A stretch of 64,000 nt of DNA from Robinsoniella sp. Its GTDB lineage: Bacteria > Bacillota > Clostridia > Lachnospirales > Lachnospiraceae. The translations under genes and the position numbers were made by a program. The stretch spans positions 1 to 64,000 of the forward strand of contig JAMPFB010000007.1 in the NCBI GenBank assembly GCA_023664735.1, given 5' to 3'. Under the pieces are notes generated by a model, which worked only from the letters and a program-made list of their open reading frames with translations, did not search any database and was not told the DNA's origin. Shown piece by piece: positions 37,044-45,427 of this stretch; the first letter of the stretch is position 1; each line of letters opens with the position of its first letter.

Positions 37044-37083
37044 CTGTTATATAAATTCTATAACAGCAGGGGAATCCTGTCAA
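37044..37083 (-). promoter_or_regulatory. Promoter and overlapping operator of gntR-clpC
   Basis: On the minus strand, TTGACA (37083-37078), a 17-bp spacer and TAGAAT (37060-37055). An inverted repeat CTGTTATA-N7-TATAACAG (37044-37066) covers the -10. It is a strong candidate site for the adjacent GntR protein. Confidence 0.8.
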
Positions 37084-37101
37084 GAACTGCTCCCACTATC
37101 T

Positions 37102-37338
37102 CACGGAAATCCATTTTCAGTCAACGACTCTCTTCCCACAGGCTCCAGAACAGGTCTTGGACAGAAAATTTTCTTCGTCGCCACGCTCTCGCTCTATAAA
37201 AACGCAACAGTGCTAAGCTCGAAAATACCTCGCTAAGCGCTGGCGTTTTTATAAGGGCTCCTTAAGAAAATATTTCTGTCCAAGACCTGTTCTGGAGCCT
37301 ATGGGAAGAGAGCCACTAACTGAAAATCAATTTCCATG
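37102..37338 (-). repeat. Family A hairpin repeat, copy A2
   Basis: A 237-bp near-palindrome. The outer ends are CACGGAAATCCATTTTCAG and CTGAAAATCAATTTCCATG; the arms continue with CTCTTCCCACAGGCTCCAGA and its near complement. The core is almost identical to A1 and A3. It starts 4 bp after the stop of the 37342 gene and ends 19 bp before the gntR -35 box. Confidence 0.9.
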
Positions 37339-37341
37339 CCA

Positions 37342-38973
37342 CTATCTATTTATATCAATAAATTCAAATTCAAAATCATCATCCAAATCCGGCGGAAGCT
37401 CTTTTTCAACCTGTTGTAAGGGTGGCCGCTGACTTGGCTGCTTTTGGGGCTTTGGCTGTGATTTCGCTTCCTGCGGCTTCGGCTGCTTCTGCGCCTCTGG
37501 CTTCGTTTTCATTTCCTGCTCTCCTGACTGCTTTTGAGCCTTTGGCTTCGTTTTCACTTCTGCCTGCCCTGCCGCTTTCGATGTTTTCTTTTGGTTTCCC
37601 GGATTTTCCTGTTGCTTTGAGGTGCGCTTACGGGGATTTTCCGCTTCCGTTTCTATTCTGCCCTTTGTTCCGCCATCTTCTTCGTCATTTTCATCCTCTT
37701 CCTCGTCTTCGTCACCCTTAAGCTCCCGGATTTTCAGAAATTGGTTCAACATGATCACAAGTGACAATAGTAGTAAAAATAAAAGGATACAAATCAAAAT
37801 CATTCTCTGCTGGGACTTTTTCTTATACACTACATAGTTTTCTTCATCGAATACAGTTTCATTCATATCCGTAGTCAAGTCTAAATATCTCTGACATGTA
37901 TTTTCTATCGTATCATATAAATACCAGCCCTTATTTCCGTTGCTGCTAATGCCAAAAAACAAAAAATAGTCCGTATATTCAGGGAGGACATAAGAAGTTT
38001 CTTCCTCTTCGATTTCCATATCTGTATATTCCTGTTCATCAGAAAATGCCGATTCTGAAACAAGATAACCGGCAACTGCCTTTCCTTCAAGTTCCACGGA
38101 AGCCTCTACAAAATAGTTGGGAATCGGGATTCCCGTAGGATACTGTACCGGAAATACTACAAGCCCGTTGCTGCTTCTGATTGGCACGAAGCCAAAGAAT
38201 TCATTGCTTCCGGAATAATAGACATAAAAGTCTCCATTGCCTCCGTCCTGATTGGAAGCATATAAAAGCATAAGCTCCCCTTCCTCAAAATATGCCGCTT
38301 CTATATAATTTCCCTTATAAATATATTCTACTTTCAGGCAGCCATCCGGCAGCAGCTCATCTGGAAAGCTGCTATGGACTACAAAATTTTCCTGACCTGT
38401 TGCAATATAACCCTGCTCTGAAACAGGCTCCGGCGCTTCTACCTGTTCCGCCTTCACTTCTCCCTGTTCCCTTATGATTTTAATTCGATAGGATTTGGTG
38501 GTGCCATCCTCTGCTTTTACAGTTAAAACAGCCAGATTTTCCCCAATCCTCAGATTTGAAAATCCGGACATGGCAATCACCTTTGCCTTTTTGTCCCTAG
38601 CTTCTACATCCAGCCCCACCGAAGCCATATTCTTATCTTCTAAAAGGAACTGATACTCTGTTATATCCGGTGAAAAAGAAGGGGATAGTTCCCCCGGATA
38701 GAGGTTCAAAAGCTTTAAATCAGCATTGGAAGATAAATTCAGCCCGCTTCCGTCCTGTCCATCCTCTTCCGGCTCATCGTTAATAGGCATTTCCGTCCCT
38801 TCCGGCTCCTCTTGCCCATTGCCGACAGACTCATTTGTTCCGCCCTGCTCTTCCGCTTGAGCTTCGCCTGCTGTAAAGGAAACCGCTTCTACATTTATTG
38901 GAAGGCATATCCACAGGCAAAGCAAAGCCGTCATAACAAGTTTTTTGAATTTATAAGCTGCAAATCGATACAT
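37342..38973 (-). CDS. Surface protein with cadherin-like beta-sandwich domain
   Basis: A 543-residue exported protein. Order: signal peptide (1-30), acidic linker rich in Glu and Gly, a cadherin-like beta-sandwich at about 85-165 (LKLLNLYPGELSPSFSPDI; YQFLLEDK), a second extracellular region, a membrane span at about 398-418 (ILICILLFLLLLSLVIML), and a long cytoplasmic tail. The tail has an acidic run (EDEEEDENDEEDGG), then Lys/Pro/Gln repeats of the type KPQKQP. The tail repeats suggest interaction with nucleic acid or acidic partners, but this is a guess. Followed by hairpin A2 after 3 bp. Confidence 0.8.
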   Translation of the reverse strand: MYRFAAYKFKKLVMTALLCLWICLPINVEAVSFTAGEAQAEEQGGTNESVGNGQEEPEGTEMPINDEPEEDGQDGSGLNLSSNADLKLLNLYPGELSPSFSPDITEYQFLLEDKNMASVGLDVEARDKKAKVIAMSGFSNLRIGENLAVLTVKAEDGTTKSYRIKIIREQGEVKAEQVEAPEPVSEQGYIATGQENFVVHSSFPDELLPDGCLKVEYIYKGNYIEAAYFEEGELMLLYASNQDGGNGDFYVYYSGSNEFFGFVPIRSSNGLVVFPVQYPTGIPIPNYFVEASVELEGKAVAGYLVSESAFSDEQEYTDMEIEEEETSYVLPEYTDYFLFFGISSNGNKGWYLYDTIENTCQRYLDLTTDMNETVFDEENYVVYKKKSQQRMILICILLFLLLLSLVIMLNQFLKIRELKGDEDEEEDENDEEDGGTKGRIETEAENPRKRTSKQQENPGNQKKTSKAAGQAEVKTKPKAQKQSGEQEMKTKPEAQKQPKPQEAKSQPKPQKQPSQRPPLQQVEKELPPDLDDDFEFEFIDINR

Positions 38974-39144
38974 TTTGGTTCCTTTCTATTTCAATAACTG
39001 AAATTTTAGCAGACCACTGCTTTTAGTATTGGTTACTTTTCCCTTTTTTACTCACTTATCATACTATCATCCCTTTTTTTCGTCAACCTATATATGGTAT
39101 CATTAAGAAATTTTTCATTCTTTTTTTACAAGATATTGTAAAAA

Positions 39145-39178
39145 AAGCAGAGTGGAAAAATCCTTTTCCACCCTGCTT
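39145..39178 (-). terminator. Terminator of the pur operon
   Basis: A 15-bp stem with one mismatch (AAGCAG.GTGGAAAA / TTTTCCAC.CTGCTT), loop of four, followed on the minus strand by TTTTTTT. It is 21 bp after the stop of the zinc-ribbon gene. Confidence 0.9.
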
Positions 39179-39199
39179 ATCCTTTTGCTTTTAATTTGT

Positions 39200-39649
39200 T
39201 CACTGCCGTTCAAACCGCTTTGCGCCCTTGCTGTCCTTTGTTTCCATTGCAACACCTTCCATCTTGATATTGCGGGCAATACGACTCTTTTCTTCTAATT
39301 CTTTATTATATTCCAATTCACATTTGCTGCAGAACCTGCCGGATTTTATTTTCGTGTGGCAGCGCTCGCAATAGAAAGAGATTCTGGAATCCTGTGTTAC
39401 ATCAAACCTCTCTTCCTTTACCATTTGCTGGATTGCTTTCCTGTCCACACCGGTAGCAGCTTCAATTTGTGATATATTGGCACCTCTGTGCTTTTCCAAA
39501 TAAATTCTTACTTTTCCATAATCATCATATTCTACAGCCTTGCACATTTCACAGTGATATTCTCCAACGCCTTTAAAAATCAGATTGCCGCCGCAATTGC
39601 TGCATATGTAAGGTCTGTTATAATAGCCTTTATCTAATAACCTTTTCAA
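39200..39649 (-). CDS. Zinc-ribbon / helix-turn-helix protein (TIGR03826-like)
   Basis: A 149-residue protein with two zinc ribbons (CSNCGG ... CEMC near residues 16-36; CERCHTK ... CSKC near 93-110). A short helical motif between them, ISQIEAATGVDRKAIQQMV, resembles the one in flagellar-operon protein YvyF/TIGR03826. The start is TTG overlapping the purD stop as TTGA, with GAAGGA upstream. It is translationally coupled to purD, so its job may be regulatory or linked to purine supply. No flagellar genes are nearby, so the flagellar name should not be carried over. Confidence 0.7.
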   Translation of the reverse strand: MKRLLDKGYYNRPYICSNCGGNLIFKGVGEYHCEMCKAVEYDDYGKVRIYLEKHRGANISQIEAATGVDRKAIQQMVKEERFDVTQDSRISFYCERCHTKIKSGRFCSKCELEYNKELEEKSRIARNIKMEGVAMETKDSKGAKRFERQ

Positions 39650-40926
39650 TTTTCCTTCGCCTCGTCAATCGCTTTTCCAATATCGTTTCGCATATACTTA
39701 TTTTCAAAAGAAATCCATTCTGTTGCCTTATAGGCATTGTCCCTTGCTTCTTTCAAATCCGCTCCCTTTGCCGTTACTCCAAGGACACGGCCTCCGTTTG
39801 TAACAATGCCCTCTTCCGTCTGCTTCGTTCCTGCATGGAATACATAATAGCCTTCTTTATCCTGAAATGCTTCCAGTCCTTCAATCAAAAATCCCTTTTC
39901 ATAGGAAACCGGATATCCGTCCGATGCCAGCACCACGCAAACGGCTGCATTATCCTCAAATTGTAAGTCCACCTGATCCAACGTGCCGTCAATACATGCA
40001 TTCACCACTTCAATTAGGTCATTTTTCATCCTTGGGAGCACTACCTGAGCCTCCGGGTCGCCAAATCTGGCATTGTATTCTAAAACCTTTGGCCCTTTCT
40101 CAGTAAGCATCAGCCCAAAGAAAATAATTCCCTTAAACTCCCTGCCTTCCGCAGCCATAGCATCTACGGTTGCCTGATAAATATATTTCCTACAGAAATC
40201 GTCCACTTCCTTTGTATAGAAAGGGCTTGGGGAAAAGGTTCCCATGCCTCCGGTATTTAAGCCCTGATCTCCGTCCTTTGCACGTTTATGGTCTTGGGCA
40301 GAAGTCATGGGCTTAATCGTCTTTCCATCTACAAAGGAAAGGACAGAAACCTCTCTTCCCACCATAAATTCTTCAATTACCATACGGTTTCCGGCGCTTC
40401 CAAACTGCTTATCAAGCATAATGGATTTCACTCCATCCCTTGCTTCTTCTAAAGTGTTGCAAATCAGCACTCCTTTTCCAAGGGCAAGACCATCTGCCTT
40501 TAATACAATGGGAAATTGTGCCTTCTCCAAATATGCTAAAGCCTCTTCATAATTATCAAAGTTTTCATAGGCTGCTGTAGGAATATGATACTTTTTCATC
40601 AAATCCTTGGAAAATGCCTTGCTACCTTCTAAAATCGCCGCATTTTTCCGTGGACCAAATGCACGAAGCCCTGCTGCCTCCAGCTCATCAATCAAGCCTC
40701 CCACTAAAGGATCATCCATACCTACAATAGTCAAATCCACTGCCTTTTCCTTGGCAAAAGCAACAATCTTGTCAAATTCCATGGCCCCTATGGGAACACA
40801 TTCTGCAATCTGCCCGATTCCCGCATTGCCCGGCGCACAGTAAATCTGCTCCACCTCTTTGCTTTTCGCCACGCTGGCTGCAATGGCATGTTCCCTTCCT
40901 CCACTGCCTACAATTAAAACTTTCAT
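39646..40926 (-). CDS. purD: Phosphoribosylamine-glycine ligase (GARS)
   Basis: A 426-residue ATP-grasp enzyme making glycinamide ribonucleotide from phosphoribosylamine, glycine and ATP, step two of de novo purine synthesis. The N-terminus is MKVLIVGSGGREHAIA. The GARS signature RFGDPEAQ is present, as is LKADGLALGKGV in the ATP-grasp lid. ATG at 40926 with AGGAGGAGAG is the family start. It lies 148 bp downstream of purN in the same direction. Confidence 0.96.
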   Translation of the reverse strand: MKVLIVGSGGREHAIAASVAKSKEVEQIYCAPGNAGIGQIAECVPIGAMEFDKIVAFAKEKAVDLTIVGMDDPLVGGLIDELEAAGLRAFGPRKNAAILEGSKAFSKDLMKKYHIPTAAYENFDNYEEALAYLEKAQFPIVLKADGLALGKGVLICNTLEEARDGVKSIMLDKQFGSAGNRMVIEEFMVGREVSVLSFVDGKTIKPMTSAQDHKRAKDGDQGLNTGGMGTFSPSPFYTKEVDDFCRKYIYQATVDAMAAEGREFKGIIFFGLMLTEKGPKVLEYNARFGDPEAQVVLPRMKNDLIEVVNACIDGTLDQVDLQFEDNAAVCVVLASDGYPVSYEKGFLIEGLEAFQDKEGYYVFHAGTKQTEEGIVTNGGRVLGVTAKGADLKEARDNAYKATEWISFENKYMRNDIGKAIDEAKEN

Positions 40927-41074
40927 GTCTCTCCTCCTATTATATGCCAAACTCTCAATCATATGGAACTTGTTTATTCCTGCTTCCAGTTATTTGTGGC
41001 TGTGCTGAATCAAACTCCACACACAGAAAAAATATTTCATAAATATAATTATACCAAACTATTCTTTCAGGCTT

Positions 41075-41719
41075 CTAGCGGATATCTGGTTCATGACCGG
41101 CAATACATACCCGTTTTTCTTTTACTGTAACCTTTCCTGCTGCAATCAGGCTGATTGCCTTGGGCAGTATTACCCATTCCGCTTCCTCCATGACTCTTTG
41201 CTGAAGCTCCTTAGGAGTATCCCCCTGCCTTACTTCCACTGCCTTTTGCAGAATAATCGGCCCAGTATCCGTTCCTTTATCCACGAAATGTACCGTTGCC
41301 CCGGTAACCCTGACCCCTCTTTCCAAAGCGCCTTCATGTACCTTTAAGCCATAATAACCCACTCCGCAGAAGGATGGAATTAAAGAAGGGTGAATATTGA
41401 TGATACGGTTTTCATACTTTTCAATCATCTTTTCCGGTATTGTAACCAAAAAGCCTGCCAGTACGATTAGATCAGGATTCCATTCGTCCATTTTTGCAAG
41501 AAATGCCTGATGGAATTTCTCCCTGTTTTCATAATCCTTTGGAGAAATGCAAATACCTTCCACGCCTGCCTGCTTTGCCCGTTCTAAAGCATAGGCAGTT
41601 TTATTATTGCTGATAACCCCCCTAATTTCTGTATTTTTTATTTTATTTTCCCGGATGCCGTCAATAATCGCCTGTAGATTCGTACCGCCGCCAGATACAC
41701 ATACTACGATTTTCAACAT
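41075..41719 (-). CDS. purN: Phosphoribosylglycinamide formyltransferase
   Basis: A 214-residue GART that transfers a formyl group from 10-formyl-tetrahydrofolate to glycinamide ribonucleotide, step three of purine synthesis. [10 protein letters not shown] binds the phosphate; the folate site has [11 protein letters not shown] with the catalytic His; [13 protein letters not shown] contains the catalytic Asp. AAAGGAG precedes the ATG. Its start overlaps the purM end by 7 bp. Confidence 0.95.
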   Translation of the reverse strand: MLKIVVCVSGGGTNLQAIIDGIRENKIKNTEIRGVISNNKTAYALERAKQAGVEGICISPKDYENREKFHQAFLAKMDEWNPDLIVLAGFLVTIPEKMIEKYENRIINIHPSLIPSFCGVGYYGLKVHEGALERGVRVTGATVHFVDKGTDTGPIILQKAVEVRQGDTPKELQQRVMEEAEWVILPKAISLIAAGKVTVKEKRVCIAGHEPDIR

Positions 41720-42738
41720 AAGACAACTCCTTTTTCTCCGGCTTCAATCCCGCCTACCACATAGCAGGTTTCTCCGGCTGCTCTTATTGCCTCCATGGTC
41801 TGCTGTTCATGCTCCTTATCCACTGCTACTATCATGCCGATTCCCATGTTGTATGTATTATACATCATTTCTTCCGCTATATCGCCTTCTCTTTGAAGCA
41901 TTTTAAAAATGGCCGGAACTTCATAGCTGTCTTTTTTCACAACTGCCCTTACGCCTTCCGGCAGCATCCTTGGAATGTTCTCATAGAAGCCGCCACCGGT
42001 AATATGGCTGCACGCCTTTATGGTAACTCCTGCTTCTTTTATGGATTTCAATGCTTTTACATAAATTTTCGTAGGCGCCAAAAGCGCTTCTCCCAATGTG
42101 GCGCCTAATTCCTCATGGTAAGTGGATAAATTTTCCTTCGTCATTTCAAACACCTTGCGAACCAAGGAAAAGCCGTTGCTATGTACTCCTGAGCTGGCAA
42201 TGCCAATGAGCACGTCCCCCTCCTTTAAGTCTTTTCCATTTATCAAATCCTTTTCATCCACGATTCCTACTGCAAAGCCTGCCAAATCGTATTCATCCTC
42301 CGGATAAAAGCCCGGCATTTCTGCTGTTTCTCCGCCAATCAGCGCTGCGCCTGACTGCTTGCAGCCTTCTGCCACTCCGGAAACGATGGTGGCAATTTTT
42401 TCTGGTATATTTTTACCACATGCAATATAGTCTAAAAAGAATAAAGGCTCTCCGCCTGCACATGCAATATCATTGACGCACATTGCCACGCAGTCGATGC
42501 CAATAGTATCATGCTTATCCAGCAAAAAGGCAAGCTTCAGCTTTGTGCCCACTCCGTCTGTACCGGATACCAGCGTTGGTTTTTCCATGGACTTAAATGC
42601 TTCCATGGAAAAAGCTCCCGAAAAGCCACCAATCCCACCTAACACTTCCTTCCTCATGGTCTCTTGCACATGCTTTTTCATCAGCTCCACTGATTTGTAT
42701 CCCGCTTCAATATCCACGCCTGCTTTTTTGTAATCCAT
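41713..42738 (-). CDS. purM: Phosphoribosylformylglycinamidine cyclo-ligase (AIRS)
   Basis: A 341-residue ATP-dependent cyclase forming aminoimidazole ribonucleotide, step five of purine synthesis. It has DGVGTKLK, the signature [14 protein letters not shown], and [17 protein letters not shown] at 42738 is spaced 8 bp from GAGGA and gives the family start ([10 protein letters not shown]); the in-frame GTG at 42753 is less likely. It is the first gene of the visible purM-purN-purD cluster. Hairpin A3 lies 195 bp upstream. Confidence 0.95.
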   Translation of the reverse strand: MDYKKAGVDIEAGYKSVELMKKHVQETMRKEVLGGIGGFSGAFSMEAFKSMEKPTLVSGTDGVGTKLKLAFLLDKHDTIGIDCVAMCVNDIACAGGEPLFFLDYIACGKNIPEKIATIVSGVAEGCKQSGAALIGGETAEMPGFYPEDEYDLAGFAVGIVDEKDLINGKDLKEGDVLIGIASSGVHSNGFSLVRKVFEMTKENLSTYHEELGATLGEALLAPTKIYVKALKSIKEAGVTIKACSHITGGGFYENIPRMLPEGVRAVVKKDSYEVPAIFKMLQREGDIAEEMMYNTYNMGIGMIVAVDKEHEQQTMEAIRAAGETCYVVGGIEAGEKGVVLC

Positions 42739-42933
42739 GCTTCTTTTCCTCACCTTTCCCCGACTGTTGTCTTGGAATATTTATTTTTTGGCTTTTTCAT
42801 GGAAAGCCATTGTATTGTTTCCGGTCATTTAGGCGGATTTTTTCTGCCGTTTTTTGTACCGGGAATAGAACCTTATAGGCAATTCTAGTTTACTAGATTT
42901 TAGTTTTTCTGTCCAGCATAATTTAGTGAGAGA
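42739..42933. other. purM leader region
   Basis: No gene is visible. The region must hold the purM promoter; the best guess on the minus strand is TTGCCT with TACAAA 18 bp on, which is weak. No purine riboswitch core was recognised. Confidence 0.35.
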
Positions 42934-43169
42934 CACGGAAATCAATTTTTAGTCAGTGGCTTTCTTCCCGCAGGCGCCAGAACGGGTCTTGGACAGAAAT
43001 GTTTCTTCGTCGCCACGCTTTCGCTCTATAAAAACGCAGCAGCGCTAAGCTCGAAAATACCTCGCTAAGCGCTGGCGTTTTTATAAGGGCTCCTTAAGAA
43101 ACTTTTCTGTCCAAGACCCGTTCTGGCGCCTGCGGGAAGAGAGCCGCTGACTAAAAATTGATTTCCGTG
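42934..43169 (-). repeat. Family A hairpin repeat, copy A3
   Basis: A 236-bp near-palindrome, the best preserved copy. The ends CACGGAAATCAATTTTTAG and CTAAAAATTGATTTCCGTG are perfect complements. The arms CGCAGGCGCCAGAACGGGTC and its complement differ from A1 and A2. In the inner stem one G-T pair of A1/A2 is replaced by G-C (AGCGCT). It sits between the DUF262 gene and purM. Confidence 0.92.
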
Positions 43170-43344
43170 AATGAGAGATTTGGGGGAATTTGATTGGGAG
43201 ACGTAGGAGGCCTCTAAGACTTCTCTATGCCCTGCCGCCTCCTACTAGATATCGAAATGCCTTTGGTTACTATGCTTAAAAAAGGACTTTGTAACGTGAC
43301 ACGACAGCTTTCCTGTGTTACAGAGCTGTCTGGTTCTGGGAAAC
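43170..43344. other. Intergenic region with imperfect hairpin
   Basis: GTAGGAGGC near 43204 can pair with GCCGCCTCCTAC near 43236, and ACAGCT with AGCTGT near 43305-43328. A related string (CTATGCCCT followed by CTCC) occurs reversed near 29180. No gene. Confidence 0.35.
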
Positions 43345-45417
43345 TTACTCCACCTGTGCTCCATACGATTGTTCAATTATTTCCATAACATTATCCACAT
43401 CAGCTGTATGTTCCATAAACAGCTCAACGTTACCATTTCCCCATCGTCCAAGACCTGTAATATCCTTGCATATTCCTTTTGGATCATGTACTTCAGAAAA
43501 TTTCATATTAACAGATATTCTTAATCTTTGTTTCTGCACTACCACATCCACAAAATTTGTATCTAACTTATATGCTATATACAATTTCTTATATTCCTTC
43601 TTCACATCAGATGAAAGATTCATAATTCGCTTGTCCAACACCTCAAATAACGTCTTTGTAAACACATTAATATCATATGTATTCAACGAATATTTCTGTG
43701 CTGGCTTTTCTTCTTCTCGATAGGGAGCAAGTTCTGCTTCCGAAAGATTAGGATATTCCCACACTTTTTTTGCTTTATCCGATAATAGTTTTGCCCTCTC
43801 TTTTATGTGTTTTTCATTCCATTCCGTCAGTTTCACAAGATACGCATTTAATCGTAATGCACTTTCTTTAAATCCACCTTCCATCTCCATTTTTACCATA
43901 AATGGTTTATCACTCATTTCCGAATTATAAGCTGTAAGTGTCAAATTTCCTATCGTGTGAAGATATGTTTTCTGTATTTCTTTCCAGTCCGGTCCCAATT
44001 CTTTCTTCCATTCATCATTAGGATTTGCATTTTGCGGCATAATATGTTCAATCGTATAGTTTTCGATAACAATCGGAGCCTTGTTATTATAATTTTCCAA
44101 ATGGCTTAATATATAATTTCTTGAACGCATATTGTAAATATCTTTTGAAACAAATGCAGTCTCGAACTTGTCATCATCAGGAAACTGTTTATAATCATCT
44201 CTTAAAATAAAGAAAGCCTTTATAGAATTCATATAATCATCCAGCTTAATCTCGTTACGCAAAGTAGCAAATGTCTTATTCAAGGAATTTGCCGGGATAT
44301 CACAAATACTTCTCCTAAATACATAGCTTATACACATCTTAAGTATTTCAATAAAATTATCTTCTGTGATAATTCCCTCTGTATAATCATTATGCACTTT
44401 CAGTAAAAAAGGAAATGCAACTTCCATACGGAGATCATTTACATCTAAATACAATGCTTTTATTATAGAATTTGAACTTCTGATAAACACCATATCGGTA
44501 TAATACTTTGTATATGTTAATAAATCTTGACATAATTCACGTACTGACGAAAATTCACAGTTTACATGATAAGATTTGAACTCCTCATATACTTTGTCCA
44601 TTTTAGGGATTCTGGCTAACTTCATTGTAAGATAGTCACGAAAAAATCTATCCATAACGGAGTCCTGCTTTTCATATTCAAACATTAACTCCATTGGTCT
44701 CCACAAATTCTCATATACATAACACTGCTCATTATTTTCCAACCCCATCAATACATAATTTCTTATTAAATCTGATTCTGACAGTTCTTTTCCAGTAGAA
44801 TTAAGGCTTTCAAAAATTGCCTGTGCATCATCCACAGCTCTGTCCAATGTTATATTTACAATCTGCAGTTTTCCTATAGACTCATATACTTCTGCTGGCA
44901 TTAAATCATTTTTCTCTATCTGTTCTGTAAAAAAATGATGATTTGCCAAAAGACGTGATGTTGTACCATCAGCTATCGGTTTTTGCTCGACCAAACTTAT
45001 CAATATATTCCTATCATTCTCCGTTAATAGCAGTTTATATCTTTCATCACCGCTCTCACATTCATTTTTAAGCAACATATTGTCTATTCGCCGAGAATTA
45101 ATATTTGTATCTTCCGGATGATTTATTGCGTAATCCCTAAGCGCTATTAATAGCAGGGTCAATGTAGTCATTCTCTGCTGCCCATCAATAATCATATATT
45201 TCTGAACCCCTGTAGGCATTGCCTGCTCTGCAATATTAACAATGGAACCCACAAAGTGACCTGGTTTATTCTTTTTCTGCATATCAACAATATCATTCCA
45301 AAGCCTTCTACACTGTTCAATATCCCAACTGTAATACCTCTGGTATACTGGAATCAAAAATTGTTTGTTTCCATTCAAAATTGAATATATATTTCCTTTT
45401 GTCGCATCCAAAATCAA
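43345..45417 (-). CDS. DUF262/DUF1524 restriction-like protein (GmrSD/BrxU type)
   Basis: A 690-residue protein with three parts. The N-terminal DUF262 domain has IIDGQQRMTTL (about 75-85), the ParB-like NTP-binding motif of GmrS. A DUF1524 HNH domain at about 450-520 has IEHIMPQNANPNDEW and HTIGNLTLTAYN. The C-terminal segment (about 590-690) matches DUF5655 in appearance. Fused GmrSD proteins cut modified phage DNA using nucleotide hydrolysis. It starts 10 bp after the hsdR stop, so it is expressed with the restriction genes. Catalytic residues appear intact. Confidence 0.88.
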   Translation of the reverse strand: MILDATKGNIYSILNGNKQFLIPVYQRYYSWDIEQCRRLWNDIVDMQKKNKPGHFVGSIVNIAEQAMPTGVQKYMIIDGQQRMTTLTLLLIALRDYAINHPEDTNINSRRIDNMLLKNECESGDERYKLLLTENDRNILISLVEQKPIADGTTSRLLANHHFFTEQIEKNDLMPAEVYESIGKLQIVNITLDRAVDDAQAIFESLNSTGKELSESDLIRNYVLMGLENNEQCYVYENLWRPMELMFEYEKQDSVMDRFFRDYLTMKLARIPKMDKVYEEFKSYHVNCEFSSVRELCQDLLTYTKYYTDMVFIRSSNSIIKALYLDVNDLRMEVAFPFLLKVHNDYTEGIITEDNFIEILKMCISYVFRRSICDIPANSLNKTFATLRNEIKLDDYMNSIKAFFILRDDYKQFPDDDKFETAFVSKDIYNMRSRNYILSHLENYNNKAPIVIENYTIEHIMPQNANPNDEWKKELGPDWKEIQKTYLHTIGNLTLTAYNSEMSDKPFMVKMEMEGGFKESALRLNAYLVKLTEWNEKHIKERAKLLSDKAKKVWEYPNLSEAELAPYREEEKPAQKYSLNTYDINVFTKTLFEVLDKRIMNLSSDVKKEYKKLYIAYKLDTNFVDVVVQKQRLRISVNMKFSEVHDPKGICKDITGLGRWGNGNVELFMEHTADVDNVMEIIEQSYGAQVE

Positions 45418-45427
45418 TGTCCTCCTG

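Noticed and set aside
42739..42933. Purine riboswitch before purM
   Set aside because: No conserved purine aptamer core or paired loops could be recognised.
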